The notes below the pieces were generated by a model. It searched no databases. It had not been told where the DNA came from and saw only the letters and a program-made list of their open reading frames with translations. From Massilia antarctica (GTDB lineage Bacteria > Pseudomonadota > Gammaproteobacteria > Burkholderiales > Burkholderiaceae_D): a DNA stretch of 64,000 nt. Below, piece by piece: positions 43,595-53,008 of this stretch. The first letter of the stretch is position 1; each line of letters begins with the position of its first letter. A program made the position numbers and the translations under genes. The stretch covers positions 1,736,001 through 1,800,000 of the forward strand of contig NZ_CP065053.1 in assembly GCF_015689335.1 (NCBI RefSeq), written 5' to 3'.

Positions 43595-46500
43595 ATGCAA
43601 ACTGCCGCTGCTTCGGCCACATCCTTCGTTCCCTTTTCTGCGCTGCTGGCCGAAATCAAACCGGACCAGACGCCGCTGCGCGCCGCCATTACCGCTGCTT
43701 ACCGCCGCGATGAAGCCGAGGCCGTCGCCTGGCTGCTGGGACAGGGCAACAAAGCCCATCCGGAGGCGCACGCGCTGGCGCACCGCCTGGTCTCGGCCGT
43801 GCGCGAAAAGCGCACGCGTTCATCCGGCGTCGATGCGCTGATGCATGAATTCTCGCTATCATCGGAAGAAGGTGTCGCACTGATGTGCTTGGCCGAAGCG
43901 CTGCTGCGCATTCCAGACAAGCAAACCGCCGACCGCCTCATTGCCGACAAGATCAGCAAGGGTGACTGGGGCAAGCACCTGGGCGAATCGCCTTCGCTGT
44001 TCGTCAACGCCGCCACCTGGGGTTTGCTGATCACCGGCAAGCTGGTCAGCACCAGCAGCGAAACCGGGCTCGGCTCGGCGCTGACCAAACTGATCGGCAA
44101 AGGCGGCGAGCCGCTGATCCGCAAGGGCGTCGACCTGGCCATGCGCATGCTGGGCAACCAGTTCGTGACCGGCCAGACCATCGGCGAAGCGATCAAGAAC
44201 AGCCGCGAGAACGAGCAGCGCGGCTACCGCTATTCCTACGACATGCTGGGCGAAGCGGCCCTGACCGAAGCGGATGCGAAAAACTATTACGCCTCGTACG
44301 AAACGGCGATCCATGCGATCGGCAAGGCATCGAACGGGCGCGGCATCAAGGATGGTCCTGGCATTTCGGTCAAGCTGTCGGCCCTGCATCCGCGCTACAG
44401 CCGCGCACAGCATGCGCGCATGATGAGCGAACTGCTGCCGCGCGTGCGCAGCCTGGTATTGCTGGCCAAGCAGTACAACATCGGCATCAATATCGATGCG
44501 GAAGAAGCCGACCGCCTGGAAATCTCGCTCGACATGATGGAAGCGATGGCGTTCGATCCGGAGCTGGCCGGTTTCGAGGGCATCGGCTTCGTGGTGCAGG
44601 CGTACCAGAAGCGCTGCCCGTTCGTAATCGATTACCTGATCGACCTGGCGCGCCGCAGCGGCCGCAAATTCATGGTGCGGCTGGTGAAAGGCGCGTATTG
44701 GGACGCTGAAATCAAGCGCGCACAAGTCGATGGCATGCCCGGTTATCCGGTCTATACGCGCAAGGTGTACACCGATGTGTCTTACCTGACCTGCGCCAAA
44801 AAACTGCTGGGTGCGAGCGGCTTGCTGTATCCGCAATTTGCCACCCACAATGCGCACAGCCTGTCGGTGATTTACACCTGGGCGCAGCAGGACGGCATCA
44901 AGGATTATGAATTCCAGTGCCTGCACGGCATGGGCGAAACCTTGTACGACCAGGTCGTCGGCAAAGCCAATCTGGATAAGCCGTGCCGCATTTATGCGCC
45001 AGTCGGATCGCACGAAACCTTGCTCGCCTACCTGGTGCGCCGCCTGCTGGAAAACGGCGCCAATTCCTCGTTCGTGAACCAGATCGTCGATGAAAAAGTC
45101 AAGATCGAATCGCTCATCGCCGATCCGTTCGAGGCATCGCGCGCGCAGGGCGGCGTGCCGCATCCGGGCATTACCTTGCCGCTTGCCCTGTTCAATGCGG
45201 AACGCAAGAATTCGGCCGGTCTCGATCTGACGAATGAAGATGTACTGCGCAATATCGGCACCGCGTTGGCACAGCCGCGCAATTACCACGCCGCGCCATT
45301 GATCGACGGCCCCGTGGTGGCCGGCGCGCCCGCGTCCATTTGCAATCCGGCGCTGCATGCCGACGTGGTTGGCAAGGTGAGCGACGCCAGTAGCGCCGAT
45401 GTTGAAACGGCGCTGCACAGCGCCAGCAATTTCGCCATGGACTGGCAAACCACGGGGCCGACGGCGCGTGCCGCGATGCTCGTGCGCGTGGCCGATCTGT
45501 TCGAAGAAAACTACCCGGAACTGATGGCGCTGGCCATTCGCGAAGCCGGTAAATCGCTGCCGAATGCGATTGCCGAAATCCGCGAAGCGGTCGATTTCCT
45601 GCGCTATTACGCGGCCCAGGTGCACGGTACGCCGCAGGTGCTGGCGCTCGGCCCGGTCACTTGTATCAGCCCGTGGAATTTCCCGCTCGCGATCTTTACC
45701 GGCCAAGTGGCCGCGGCGCTTGCGGCGGGCAATGTGGTGCTGGCAAAACCGGCGGAACAAACGCCGCTGATCGCTTATCGCGCGGTGCAGCTGTTCCATG
45801 AAGCGGGTATTCCAAAAGCGGCCCTGCAATTTCTGCCGGGCCGCGGCGAAGTGGTCGGTGCCGGCCTGACCGCTGATTCTCGGGTCAAGGGCGTGATTTT
45901 TACCGGCTCCACCGAAGTGGCGCAGCTGATCAACCGCACCCTGGCGGCGCGCTCGGTCAAGGAATCCTGCGATATTCCGCTGATCGCTGAAACGGGCGGC
46001 CAGAATGCGCTGATCGTCGATTCCTCGGCCTTGCCGGAACAGGTGGTGCAGGACGTGATGACCTCGGCGTTCGACAGCGCCGGCCAGCGTTGCTCAGCCT
46101 TGCGCGTGTTGTTCCTGCAGCAGGAAATCGCCGATAAAACCATCAGGATGCTCAAAGGCGCGATGCAGGAATTGCGCGTGGGCGTGCCTGATCGCCTGGC
46201 CACCGATATCGGCCCGGTGATCGATGCGGAAGCGCAGCAAAACCTGCTGCGCCACATCGAACGCATGAAGCCGACCGCGAAAAACCATTTTGCGATGGAA
46301 GTGCCGGCGGCCGTGGCGGCGCAAGGCACTTTCGTGGCGCCGACCGTGCTCGAAATCGGCTCCTTGTCCGAACTCGAACACGAGGTATTCGGCCCGGTCT
46401 TGCACATCATCCGTTATCGCCGCGCCGATCTGCCGAAGCTGATCGATTCGATCAACGCCAGCGGTTTCGGCCTGACCTTGGGCGTGCATTCGCGCATCGA

Positions 46501-47242
46501 TGAAACGATCGATTTCATTACCTCGCGCGCGCACGTCGGCAATATCTACGTGAACCGCAATATCGTCGGCGCCGTGGTCGGCGTGCAGCCGTTCGGCGGC
46601 GAAGGCCAGTCCGGAACCGGCCCGAAAGCGGGCGGTCCGCTTTACCTCAAACGCTTGCAGCGCGCAGCACCGGCGCTGCTGCTGCATGAACGCCAGGCCA
46701 CCCCGGCCCTCGATGCCCTGCTGGTGTGGGCCAAAGCCCATGGCCACGAGCACGTCGTCACCCTGGCCGAAGAATACATGCGCACCACCCTGGCCGGCAC
46801 CAGCCTGACCTTGCCGGGTCCGACCGGCGAACGCAACGGCTTGTCGTTTGCCCCGCGCGGCGCCATTTTGTGTGCGGCGGCAACGCCAGGCGTATTGCTC
46901 AATCAATTGGCGGCTTGCCTGGCAACAGGGAACCGGGCGATTGTGCTGGCGCGCGCGAAGGAAGTCATTCCCGAAGGCTTGCCGCCGGAAGTGGCGGACC
47001 ACATCACCTTTGTGAGCGGGGCCGATACGGCGGAATGCCATTTTCAGATTGCCTTGGTGGAAGCGTCGCTGGCGGCCGAATTGTGGCCCGTGCTGGCAAG
47101 CCGCCAGGGAGCGATTGTCGGCGTGATCGATACCTCGGAAGAAGGTGCAATTGCGCTGTGGCGCATGGTGGCCGAGCGCGCACTGTGCGTCAATACCACT
47201 GCGGCTGGCGGAAACGCAAGCCTGATGACCTTAGGTCTGTAA
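43595..47242 (+). CDS. putA: Bifunctional proline dehydrogenase / P5C dehydrogenase
   Basis: Oxidises proline to glutamate in two steps with substrate channelling. From 43595 the protein has 1215 residues: an alpha-helical arm, FAD-linked PRODH barrel (about 170-470, with FMVRLVKGAYWDAEIKRAQ and the YPQFATHNAHS flavin region), then the aldehyde dehydrogenase domain with Glu in LIAETGGQNAL (about residue 798) and Cys in DSAGQRCSALR (about 832), and a C-terminal ALDH-like fold domain. The ribbon-helix-helix repressor domain of trifunctional PutA is absent, so regulation falls to the divergent Lrp gene. A start at 43490 adds residues without family match. Confidence 0.96.
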   Translation: MQTAAASATSFVPFSALLAEIKPDQTPLRAAITAAYRRDEAEAVAWLLGQGNKAHPEAHALAHRLVSAVREKRTRSSGVDALMHEFSLSSEEGVALMCLAEALLRIPDKQTADRLIADKISKGDWGKHLGESPSLFVNAATWGLLITGKLVSTSSETGLGSALTKLIGKGGEPLIRKGVDLAMRMLGNQFVTGQTIGEAIKNSRENEQRGYRYSYDMLGEAALTEADAKNYYASYETAIHAIGKASNGRGIKDGPGISVKLSALHPRYSRAQHARMMSELLPRVRSLVLLAKQYNIGINIDAEEADRLEISLDMMEAMAFDPELAGFEGIGFVVQAYQKRCPFVIDYLIDLARRSGRKFMVRLVKGAYWDAEIKRAQVDGMPGYPVYTRKVYTDVSYLTCAKKLLGASGLLYPQFATHNAHSLSVIYTWAQQDGIKDYEFQCLHGMGETLYDQVVGKANLDKPCRIYAPVGSHETLLAYLVRRLLENGANSSFVNQIVDEKVKIESLIADPFEASRAQGGVPHPGITLPLALFNAERKNSAGLDLTNEDVLRNIGTALAQPRNYHAAPLIDGPVVAGAPASICNPALHADVVGKVSDASSADVETALHSASNFAMDWQTTGPTARAAMLVRVADLFEENYPELMALAIREAGKSLPNAIAEIREAVDFLRYYAAQVHGTPQVLALGPVTCISPWNFPLAIFTGQVAAALAAGNVVLAKPAEQTPLIAYRAVQLFHEAGIPKAALQFLPGRGEVVGAGLTADSRVKGVIFTGSTEVAQLINRTLAARSVKESCDIPLIAETGGQNALIVDSSALPEQVVQDVMTSAFDSAGQRCSALRVLFLQQEIADKTIRMLKGAMQELRVGVPDRLATDIGPVIDAEAQQNLLRHIERMKPTAKNHFAMEVPAAVAAQGTFVAPTVLEIGSLSELEHEVFGPVLHIIRYRRADLPKLIDSINASGFGLTLGVHSRIDETIDFITSRAHVGNIYVNRNIVGAVVGVQPFGGEGQSGTGPKAGGPLYLKRLQRAAPALLLHERQATPALDALLVWAKAHGHEHVVTLAEEYMRTTLAGTSLTLPGPTGERNGLSFAPRGAILCAAATPGVLLNQLAACLATGNRAIVLARAKEVIPEGLPPEVADHITFVSGADTAECHFQIALVEASLAAELWPVLASRQGAIVGVIDTSEEGAIALWRMVAERALCVNTTAAGGNASLMTLGL

Positions 47243-47277
47243 TGATTCAAATATAAAACTACCCCTTGGAGGATGAC

Positions 47278-48393
47278 ATGATTGTAGGCGTTCCAAAAGA
47301 GATCAAGAATCACGAATACCGGGTAGGCCTGACACCGCCGAGCGTACGCGAATTAAGCTCGCGCGGGCATCAGGTACTGGTTCAGAAAAACGCGGGCGCC
47401 GAGATCGGGTTATCCGATGAGCAGTACGTCGCCGCCGGTGCGAGCATTGTCGACGAGGCGAAAGAAATTTTCGCGCGCGCCGACATGATCGTCAAAGTCA
47501 AGGAGCCGCAACCGGTCGAATGCGCGATGCTGCGCGATCGCCAGATCCTGTACACCTATCTGCACCTGGCACCGGATCCGGACCAGACGGCGGCGCTGGT
47601 GAAATCGGGCGCCATTTGCATCGCGTACGAAACCATCACCGGCGCCGGCGGCGGCTTGCCGCTGCTCGCTCCCATGAGCGAGGTAGCGGGGCGCATGGCG
47701 ATCCAGGCCGGCGCCGCCCATCTGGAAAAATCCAAGGGCGGCATGGGATTGCTGCTCGGCGGCGTACCCGGTGTGGCGGCCGGCCACGTGGTCATTATCG
47801 GGGCCGGCGTGGTCGGCACCAATGCGCTGCAAATGGCGGTCGGTACCGGCGCCCGGGTGACGGTGCTCGACAAGAGCATCGACCGCCTGCGCCAGCTCGA
47901 CCTGGTATTCGGCAACCGGATTTCGACCCAGTATTCGAATGCCCATTCGATCGAGGAAGCGGTGCTGTCGGCCGACCTGGTGATCGGCGGCGTGCTGGTG
48001 CCGGGCGCCGCGGCGCCCAAGCTGGTGACCCGCGCGATGATTGCGAAGATGAAGGCGGGCGCGGTGGTGGTCGATGTGGCGATCGACCAGGGCGGCTGCT
48101 TCGAAACCTCGCATGCGACCACGCACGCCGATCCGACCTATATCGTCGACGGCGTGGTGCATTACTGTGTGGCCAACATGCCGGGCGCGGTGGCGCGCAC
48201 GTCGACCTTCGCCTTGAATAACGCGACGATCGGCCATGCGGTGGCGCTGGCGGAAAAGGGCTGGAAAAAAGCCCTGGCCGACGATGCGCATCTGAAAAAC
48301 GGCCTGAATGTCTGCCAAGGCAAAGTCACCTACGCGGCGATTGCCCAGGCGCTCGGCTACGACTACACCCCGGCGGACTCCCTGCTGGGTTGA
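47278..48393 (+). CDS. ald: Alanine dehydrogenase
   Basis: NAD-dependent deamination of L-alanine to pyruvate. The 371 residues match the hexameric Ald family: MIVGVPKEIKNHEYRVGLTP with the substrate residues Arg15 region, YLHLAPD with catalytic His near 96, and the Rossmann GAGVVGTNALQ near 178. TTGGAGG gives the ribosome site, so the ATG at 47278 is used and not the in-frame TTG at 47266. It follows putA by 35 bp, likely in one transcript of amino acid catabolism. Its 3' end overlaps the convergent nucleosidase gene by 31 bases. Confidence 0.96.
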   Translation: MIVGVPKEIKNHEYRVGLTPPSVRELSSRGHQVLVQKNAGAEIGLSDEQYVAAGASIVDEAKEIFARADMIVKVKEPQPVECAMLRDRQILYTYLHLAPDPDQTAALVKSGAICIAYETITGAGGGLPLLAPMSEVAGRMAIQAGAAHLEKSKGGMGLLLGGVPGVAAGHVVIIGAGVVGTNALQMAVGTGARVTVLDKSIDRLRQLDLVFGNRISTQYSNAHSIEEAVLSADLVIGGVLVPGAAAPKLVTRAMIAKMKAGAVVVDVAIDQGGCFETSHATTHADPTYIVDGVVHYCVANMPGAVARTSTFALNNATIGHAVALAEKGWKKALADDAHLKNGLNVCQGKVTYAAIAQALGYDYTPADSLLG

Positions 48394-49175
48394 GGCGGAC
48401 GGTTTTTCAGGTCGGCGCAAAAGCGCGTGACGATATGAAAAGCATAACGGGAGGCGACTGATTTCACGAAACGCATGAAATCGGTCGCCGCCTCTTCATT
48501 CGCGTTATCCGAAATCGTCCGGATCACCGCAAACGGAATGCCCAGCTCAAAACAGACCTGGGCCACTGCCGCGCCTTCCATTTCAACCGCCAGCAAGCCT
48601 GGCAGCGATCCCGTCAACTGCGCCAGGTGCGCGCGTTTGCTGATGAACTGATCGCCACTGGCAATCAGGCCGCGGTGCACCCGTGGCCGCTCCAGGGCGA
48701 ATTCGGCGCGTTCGGCGTCGTCGATGACGGTTTCAAAATCCTTGTCGAGAAAATCCGTCGCCGCACTGGCGATGCGCTGGCTCATATGCAAATCCGACTG
48801 GAAGTGCGACAAGCCGGTCAGCGGCACCTCGAAACGCGGAAACAGGGGACTTGCATCCATGTCGTACTGGACCAGCGATTCGGCCACCACGATGTCGCCT
48901 ACCTTCACCCCGGCATCACCGGCTCCGGCAACGCCGGTGAAGAGGATGTGGGTAACTCCGTACTTTTCCACAAGCGTCGTCGCGGTCATGGCGGCGGCAA
49001 CCTTGCCAATTCGCGACAGAACGCACACAGCGTCGATTCCAGCGACCTGTCCCGATGCGTAGTTGCGCATGCCATGAATGAGCGTGGCGGGGCCTTGCAT
49101 GGCTTCCACGAGCCCTTCCTGTTCTTCGTGCAAGGCACTAATGATGCCTAAACGTACATTTTTTCCTGAATTCAT
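48363..49175 (-). CDS. mtnN: 5'-Methylthioadenosine/S-adenosylhomocysteine nucleosidase
   Basis: Hydrolyses the N-glycosidic bond of MTA and SAH, recycling methionine and adenine. From 49175 the protein has 270 residues: LGIISALHEEQEGLVEAM with the catalytic Glu region, ILFTGVAGAGDAGVKVGDIV, and AVEMEGAAVAQVCFELGIPF with the purine-binding Glu; RTISDNANEEAATDF carries the catalytic Asp. It is longer than the 232-residue E. coli enzyme, with an insert near 130-170. The upstream open frame to 49424 has no similarity. The gene overlaps ald tail to tail. Confidence 0.92.
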   Translation of the reverse strand: MNSGKNVRLGIISALHEEQEGLVEAMQGPATLIHGMRNYASGQVAGIDAVCVLSRIGKVAAAMTATTLVEKYGVTHILFTGVAGAGDAGVKVGDIVVAESLVQYDMDASPLFPRFEVPLTGLSHFQSDLHMSQRIASAATDFLDKDFETVIDDAERAEFALERPRVHRGLIASGDQFISKRAHLAQLTGSLPGLLAVEMEGAAVAQVCFELGIPFAVIRTISDNANEEAATDFMRFVKSVASRYAFHIVTRFCADLKNRPPQPSRESAGV

Positions 49176-49504
49176 GCTTTGAAGAACCTTTTTGGTGAAT
49201 GTGCATGTGGGTAAGTCACGAGTTTTCCACAAGGATAAACCGTTCCAGGTGCACTGCAAGCTTCCGAAGGTGCGCAGAAGGCCGCCAGCGTTGATTTCTG
49301 CAGACAGTCCCGGCTTGCGGTCCACCAGCGCTGCGATGGCCTTGGCGGTGCCTTCAGGAGCTTCTGCGGGCTTCGACGGTTCCGTGCTTTTGCCAGGATC
49401 GGTCTGTAAACGCATGTATTTCAAGGTTTTCTGGGTTTTGGAGGATTTGGTTGTGGATGACTTCGAGGTTATGCACCGCTTTGCCGGGGTTTAGGGTTTT
49501 ATAT

Positions 49505-49730
49505 AAGTAGTATGTATACAAATTTAGTAGTGATAGTAAACGGCGGTTTTTGTGTGGATAAGTCCGGATTTATGAACAGGATCAACAGCTTACCCTTCGA
49601 AAAAGTCGCTGGAAAAGACCTGTATCTTCGAAGGATGACTGTTGAACAAAAATTTGCCTGTGAACAAAGTCAACGGTTTTGCACATCTCATCCTGTGGAT
49701 ATCCATCGACTTATCCACATGTGCTGCCAG
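49505..49730. repeat. First copy of the DnaA-box module
   Basis: ATTTAGTAGTGATAGTAAAC, then a G/T-rich stretch with TGTGGATAAG, a segment TTGCCTGTGAACAAAGTC, then CTGTGGATATCCATCGACTT and TTATCCACA. The same order recurs at 49920-50130. Confidence 0.7.
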
Positions 49731-49919
49731 TCAGACGAGCCGTTCGCGGCTTTTTTTTTGTCTTCAGAAAAGTGACTGGCACGTTTTTTTGGCGGATTTT
49801 TTTTTTTTTGGAAACTTTTTCTTTTTTGTTCAGCAAAGAAAATTTTTTCCGATTTCGGGCTCTTCGGTTTTTCAGTTTTTGTTTTTCAAAGGTCTTGATG
49901 GTTTACCTAAAAAGGTTAA

Positions 49920-50130
49920 ATATAGATTTAGTAGTAGTTGTTAACAGGGGCGTTTTTCTGTGGATAAGGGCAAAAACCTGCGCGAAATCAGGAGCTTGCA
50001 AGAGGTATAAGTCGGTGATCTGCTCTGTATCCGGCTGGTACCAATTTGGGACAAATTTTGGCCTGTGAATAAAGTCGCGTTTATCCACAAACGGTGCCTG
50101 TGGATATCAATAGGCTTATCCACAGGTCGT
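49920..50130. repeat. Second copy of the DnaA-box module
   Basis: ATTTAGTAGTAGTTGTTAAC, CTGTGGATAAGG, TGGCCTGTGAATAAAGTC, then CTGTGGATATCAATAGGCTT and TTATCCACA: same element order as 49505-49730 with substitutions and an extra TTATCCACA at 50081. Period about 410 bases. Confidence 0.7.
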
Positions 50131-50151
50131 TTTGAACGTTGAGGAGGTCGT

Positions 50152-51189
50152 ATGACGCTGCACGGATTGTTTAAGTTTCCAATTTTGCAAGGACCGATGG
50201 CTGGCGGCGCCAGCCGGGCCGAATTGGTGGCTGCCGTATCGAATGCCGGTGGCCTGGGTTGCATGGCGGGATCGTTGATGTCGCCGGCGGCGATGCGCGA
50301 CGAGGTGGGCCGGATCAGGTCGATGACCGATCAGCCGTTTTTGCTGAATCTGTTTGTTCTTCAGACACCTTCGCCGAGCGCGGTAGAGGTGAACGCCGCC
50401 GTTGAGCTACTGCGCCCGGTCTGGGAAAGCCTGGGCTGGGACAAATTGCCCATCCCCGCCCAGTGGTGCCAGGATTTTGAAGCGCAGTTCGCCACCTTGA
50501 TCGAACTGCGTCCGGCGGCGGCAAGTTTTACCTTCGGCATCCTGACCCCATCCCAGGTCGAGCGTTTGCACGATGCCGGCATTGTTGTCATCGGCACGGT
50601 CACCACCGTGGATGAAGCCTTGGCCTGGGAAAACGTGGGCGCCGACGCCGTGGTCGCGTCGGGAATCGAGTGCGGCGGCCATCGCGGGACCTTTCTCGGT
50701 CCGCAGGAAGAGGCTACCCTGAGTGGAAAAGCACTCTGGCCCCAGGTTGCGGAGGCCGTCAAGATTCCAATGATTGCCGCCGGCGGCATCATGACCGGGG
50801 TCGATATTGCCGAAGCCCTGGCACTGGGCGCGCAGGCCGTGCAAATGGGCAGCGCCTTTATCGTGACCGACGAGTCCGGCATCCATCCCGCCTATAAACA
50901 GCGCTTGATCGAGGCGCGCGAGACGCCAACCCGCCTGACCCGCGCCTTCAGCGGACGCTACGCGCGCGGCCTGGAAAACACCTTCATGCGCAAGATGGAA
51001 AGTGTTGAAAAGCAAGTTCCAGCGTATCCTGTTCAAAACGCACTGACCACAGGCATACGCGCAGCCGCTGCCGAACGCGGCGATACCGAACTGATGTCGC
51101 TCTGGGCGGGCGCCGAAATCCGCCGCGCGCGGCCGATGCCGGTAGCGCAACTGATGCAAATGCTGGTGGCCGAGATGCGCACAAACTAA
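50152..51189 (+). CDS. Nitronate monooxygenase-like flavoprotein
   Basis: A 345-residue TIM-barrel FMN protein of the 2-nitropropane dioxygenase/nitronate monooxygenase family. The flavin-binding stretches are visible: LQGPMAGGASRAELVAAVSN near the N-terminus, VVASGIECGGHRG (about 170-180) with the conserved glycine-histidine loop, and AAGGIMTGVDIAEALALGAQ. The active His of class I enzymes is within CGGHRG. It could oxidise nitronates or act as an NAD(P)H-flavin oxidoreductase; the substrate is not certain. It is followed 22 bp later by a GMC oxidoreductase gene. Confidence 0.9.
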   Translation: MTLHGLFKFPILQGPMAGGASRAELVAAVSNAGGLGCMAGSLMSPAAMRDEVGRIRSMTDQPFLLNLFVLQTPSPSAVEVNAAVELLRPVWESLGWDKLPIPAQWCQDFEAQFATLIELRPAAASFTFGILTPSQVERLHDAGIVVIGTVTTVDEALAWENVGADAVVASGIECGGHRGTFLGPQEEATLSGKALWPQVAEAVKIPMIAAGGIMTGVDIAEALALGAQAVQMGSAFIVTDESGIHPAYKQRLIEARETPTRLTRAFSGRYARGLENTFMRKMESVEKQVPAYPVQNALTTGIRAAAAERGDTELMSLWAGAEIRRARPMPVAQLMQMLVAEMRTN

Positions 51190-51211
51190 AAAACGAGACG
51201 AGGAGCAGCAT

Positions 51212-52837
51212 TTGGAATCGGCAGGAGAATACGACTACATCATCGTCGGCGGCGGCACCGCCGGCTGCGTACTGGCCAACCGCCTGACCCGGCGCCGCGA
51301 CACCACCGTGCTGCTGATCGAAGCGGGTGGGCGCGACGACTATGTTTGGATCCACATTCCGGTCGGCTATCTGCATTGCATCGGCAATCCGCGCACCGAC
51401 TGGCTGTACAAGACCGAACCGGATGCCGGCCTAAACGGCCGCTCGCTGATTTATCCGCGCGGCAAAGTCCTGGGCGGCAGCTCCTCGATCAACGGCATGA
51501 TCTACATGCGCGGCCAGGCGCACGATTACGATCATTGGGCCGAACTGACGGGCGATACTGGCTGGAGCTGGGATAAGGTATTGCCGCTTTTTAAAAAGAG
51601 CGAGGATTATCATGGCGGCGCCAGCGAACTGCACGGCACCGGCGGCGAGTGGCGGGTCGAGAAGCAACGCCTGTCCTGGCAATTGCTGGACGCCTTTCGC
51701 GATGCCGCCGAACAAACTGGCATCCGTAAAACGGAGGATTTCAACGGCGGAGACAATGAAGGTTGCAATTACTTCGATGTCAACCAGAAGCGCGGTATCC
51801 GCTGGAACACGGCCAAGGCCTTCCTCAAGCCCGCTGCCAAGCGCGACAACCTGACCATCATGACTGGCTGCCACGTGGAACGTTTGATCATCGACGACAC
51901 GGAGCAGGGCAAGGTCTGCCGCGGGGTCGAATTTACCGGCGGCGGCACGGCGTTCACGGCGACCGCCGTTCGCGAAACCGTGCTGACCGCCGGCGCGGTG
52001 GGCTCCCCTCAGATTTTGCAACTGTCCGGCATCGGACCGGCAGCCTTGCTGCGCGATGCCGGCATCGCGGTCCAGGTCGATGCGCCCGGGGTTGGGGATA
52101 ATTTGCAGGATCATTTGCAGCTGCGCATGATCTACAAGGTCAGCAATGCACGCACCCTGAACACCACGGCGGCGAGCTGGTTCGGCAAGATGAAGATCGG
52201 CATCGAATACGCGATGTTCCAGAGCGGACCGATGTCGATGGCGCCGTCGCAACTGGGCGCGTTCGCCAGGTCCGATCCGGGCCAGGCCACGCCAAACCTG
52301 CAATATCACGTGCAGCCTTTATCGCTGGAAAAATTCGGCGATCCCTTGCATCCATTTCCGGCGTTTACGGCGAGCGTATGCAACCTGCGGCCGACATCGC
52401 GCGGGCATGTGCGGATTGCTTCCGCCGATTCCTATGCCGCCCCAAAAATCACGCCGAATTACCTGAGTACCGAGCAAGATCGCAAGACCGCGGCGGCCGC
52501 GCTGACCCTGACGCGCAAGATCGTGGCGGCGCCGGCAATGGCGCGCTATGCGCCGCAGGAATTCAAGCCGGGCATGGCGTTCCGCACGGAAGAAGAATTG
52601 GCCGAGGCCGCCAGCCAGATCGGCACGACGATTTTCCATCCGGTCGGCACCTGCAAGATGGGCAGGGCAGGGGACCCGATGGCCGTCGTCGACAGCCAAT
52701 TGTGCGTGAATGGCGTGCAAAGACTGCGCGTGGTCGACGCCTCGGTGATGCCGCTGATCACGTCCGGCAATACCAACAGCCCTACCATCATGATTGCCGA
52801 ACGCGCGGCTGAATTGATCGCCCACACGGCCAAATAA
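51212..52837 (+). CDS. GMC-family FAD-dependent oxidoreductase (choline dehydrogenase-like)
   Basis: A 541-residue flavoprotein oxidising an alcohol. The N-terminal FAD motif YIIVGGGTAGCVLANRL, the GMC signature GGSSSINGMIYMRG (about 90-103), and the C-terminal catalytic pair FHPVGTCKMG (His near 482) and SGNTNSPTIMIAERAAELI are all intact. The start is TTG at 51212, preceded by GAGGAGCAG; no in-frame ATG lies close by. It probably shares a transcript with the preceding flavoprotein. The substrate may be a short or cyclic alcohol; not determined. Confidence 0.9.
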   Translation: MESAGEYDYIIVGGGTAGCVLANRLTRRRDTTVLLIEAGGRDDYVWIHIPVGYLHCIGNPRTDWLYKTEPDAGLNGRSLIYPRGKVLGGSSSINGMIYMRGQAHDYDHWAELTGDTGWSWDKVLPLFKKSEDYHGGASELHGTGGEWRVEKQRLSWQLLDAFRDAAEQTGIRKTEDFNGGDNEGCNYFDVNQKRGIRWNTAKAFLKPAAKRDNLTIMTGCHVERLIIDDTEQGKVCRGVEFTGGGTAFTATAVRETVLTAGAVGSPQILQLSGIGPAALLRDAGIAVQVDAPGVGDNLQDHLQLRMIYKVSNARTLNTTAASWFGKMKIGIEYAMFQSGPMSMAPSQLGAFARSDPGQATPNLQYHVQPLSLEKFGDPLHPFPAFTASVCNLRPTSRGHVRIASADSYAAPKITPNYLSTEQDRKTAAAALTLTRKIVAAPAMARYAPQEFKPGMAFRTEEELAEAASQIGTTIFHPVGTCKMGRAGDPMAVVDSQLCVNGVQRLRVVDASVMPLITSGNTNSPTIMIAERAAELIAHTAK

Positions 52838-53008
52838 ACAATGCAGGCAGACTCCGGAGCTGCCGCAAAGTTGCAGTTCCATGTCGCTTGCCTGATATGC
52901 ATCAGCGCTTACGGCATGGTAGTTATACTGTATTGTGACCAAAATCCATTGTGTGTATTATCGAATAAAAAAGGTTTCAAAGCGGTATCAAAATAAACCG
53001 GAGACACA

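Larger units (their letters stand above)
49176..50151. promoter_or_regulatory. DnaA-box cluster with T-rich tract, origin-like or DnaA-titration locus
   Basis: Five perfect TTATCCACA boxes: 49553-49561 (minus), 49711-49719 (plus), 49959-49967 (minus), 50081-50089 (plus), 50116-50124 (plus). Single-mismatch boxes at 49694-49702 and 50099-50107 (ATATCCACA, minus strand) lie beside them, and weaker ones at 49223 and 49452. Between the two box groups, 49750-49880 is extremely T-rich, the sort of sequence that unwinds. No dnaA, dnaN, rep or par gene is nearby. The region holds no gene; frames inside are spurious. Confidence 0.65.

Noticed and set aside
43859..45829. A 656-codon minus-strand frame inside putA
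   Set aside because: Antisense to the conserved PRODH and ALDH domains; no family similarity.
49505..50130. Definite chromosomal oriC
   Set aside because: Boxes and T-rich tract fit, but without dnaA/dnaN nearby or GC-skew data I record it as a candidate only.
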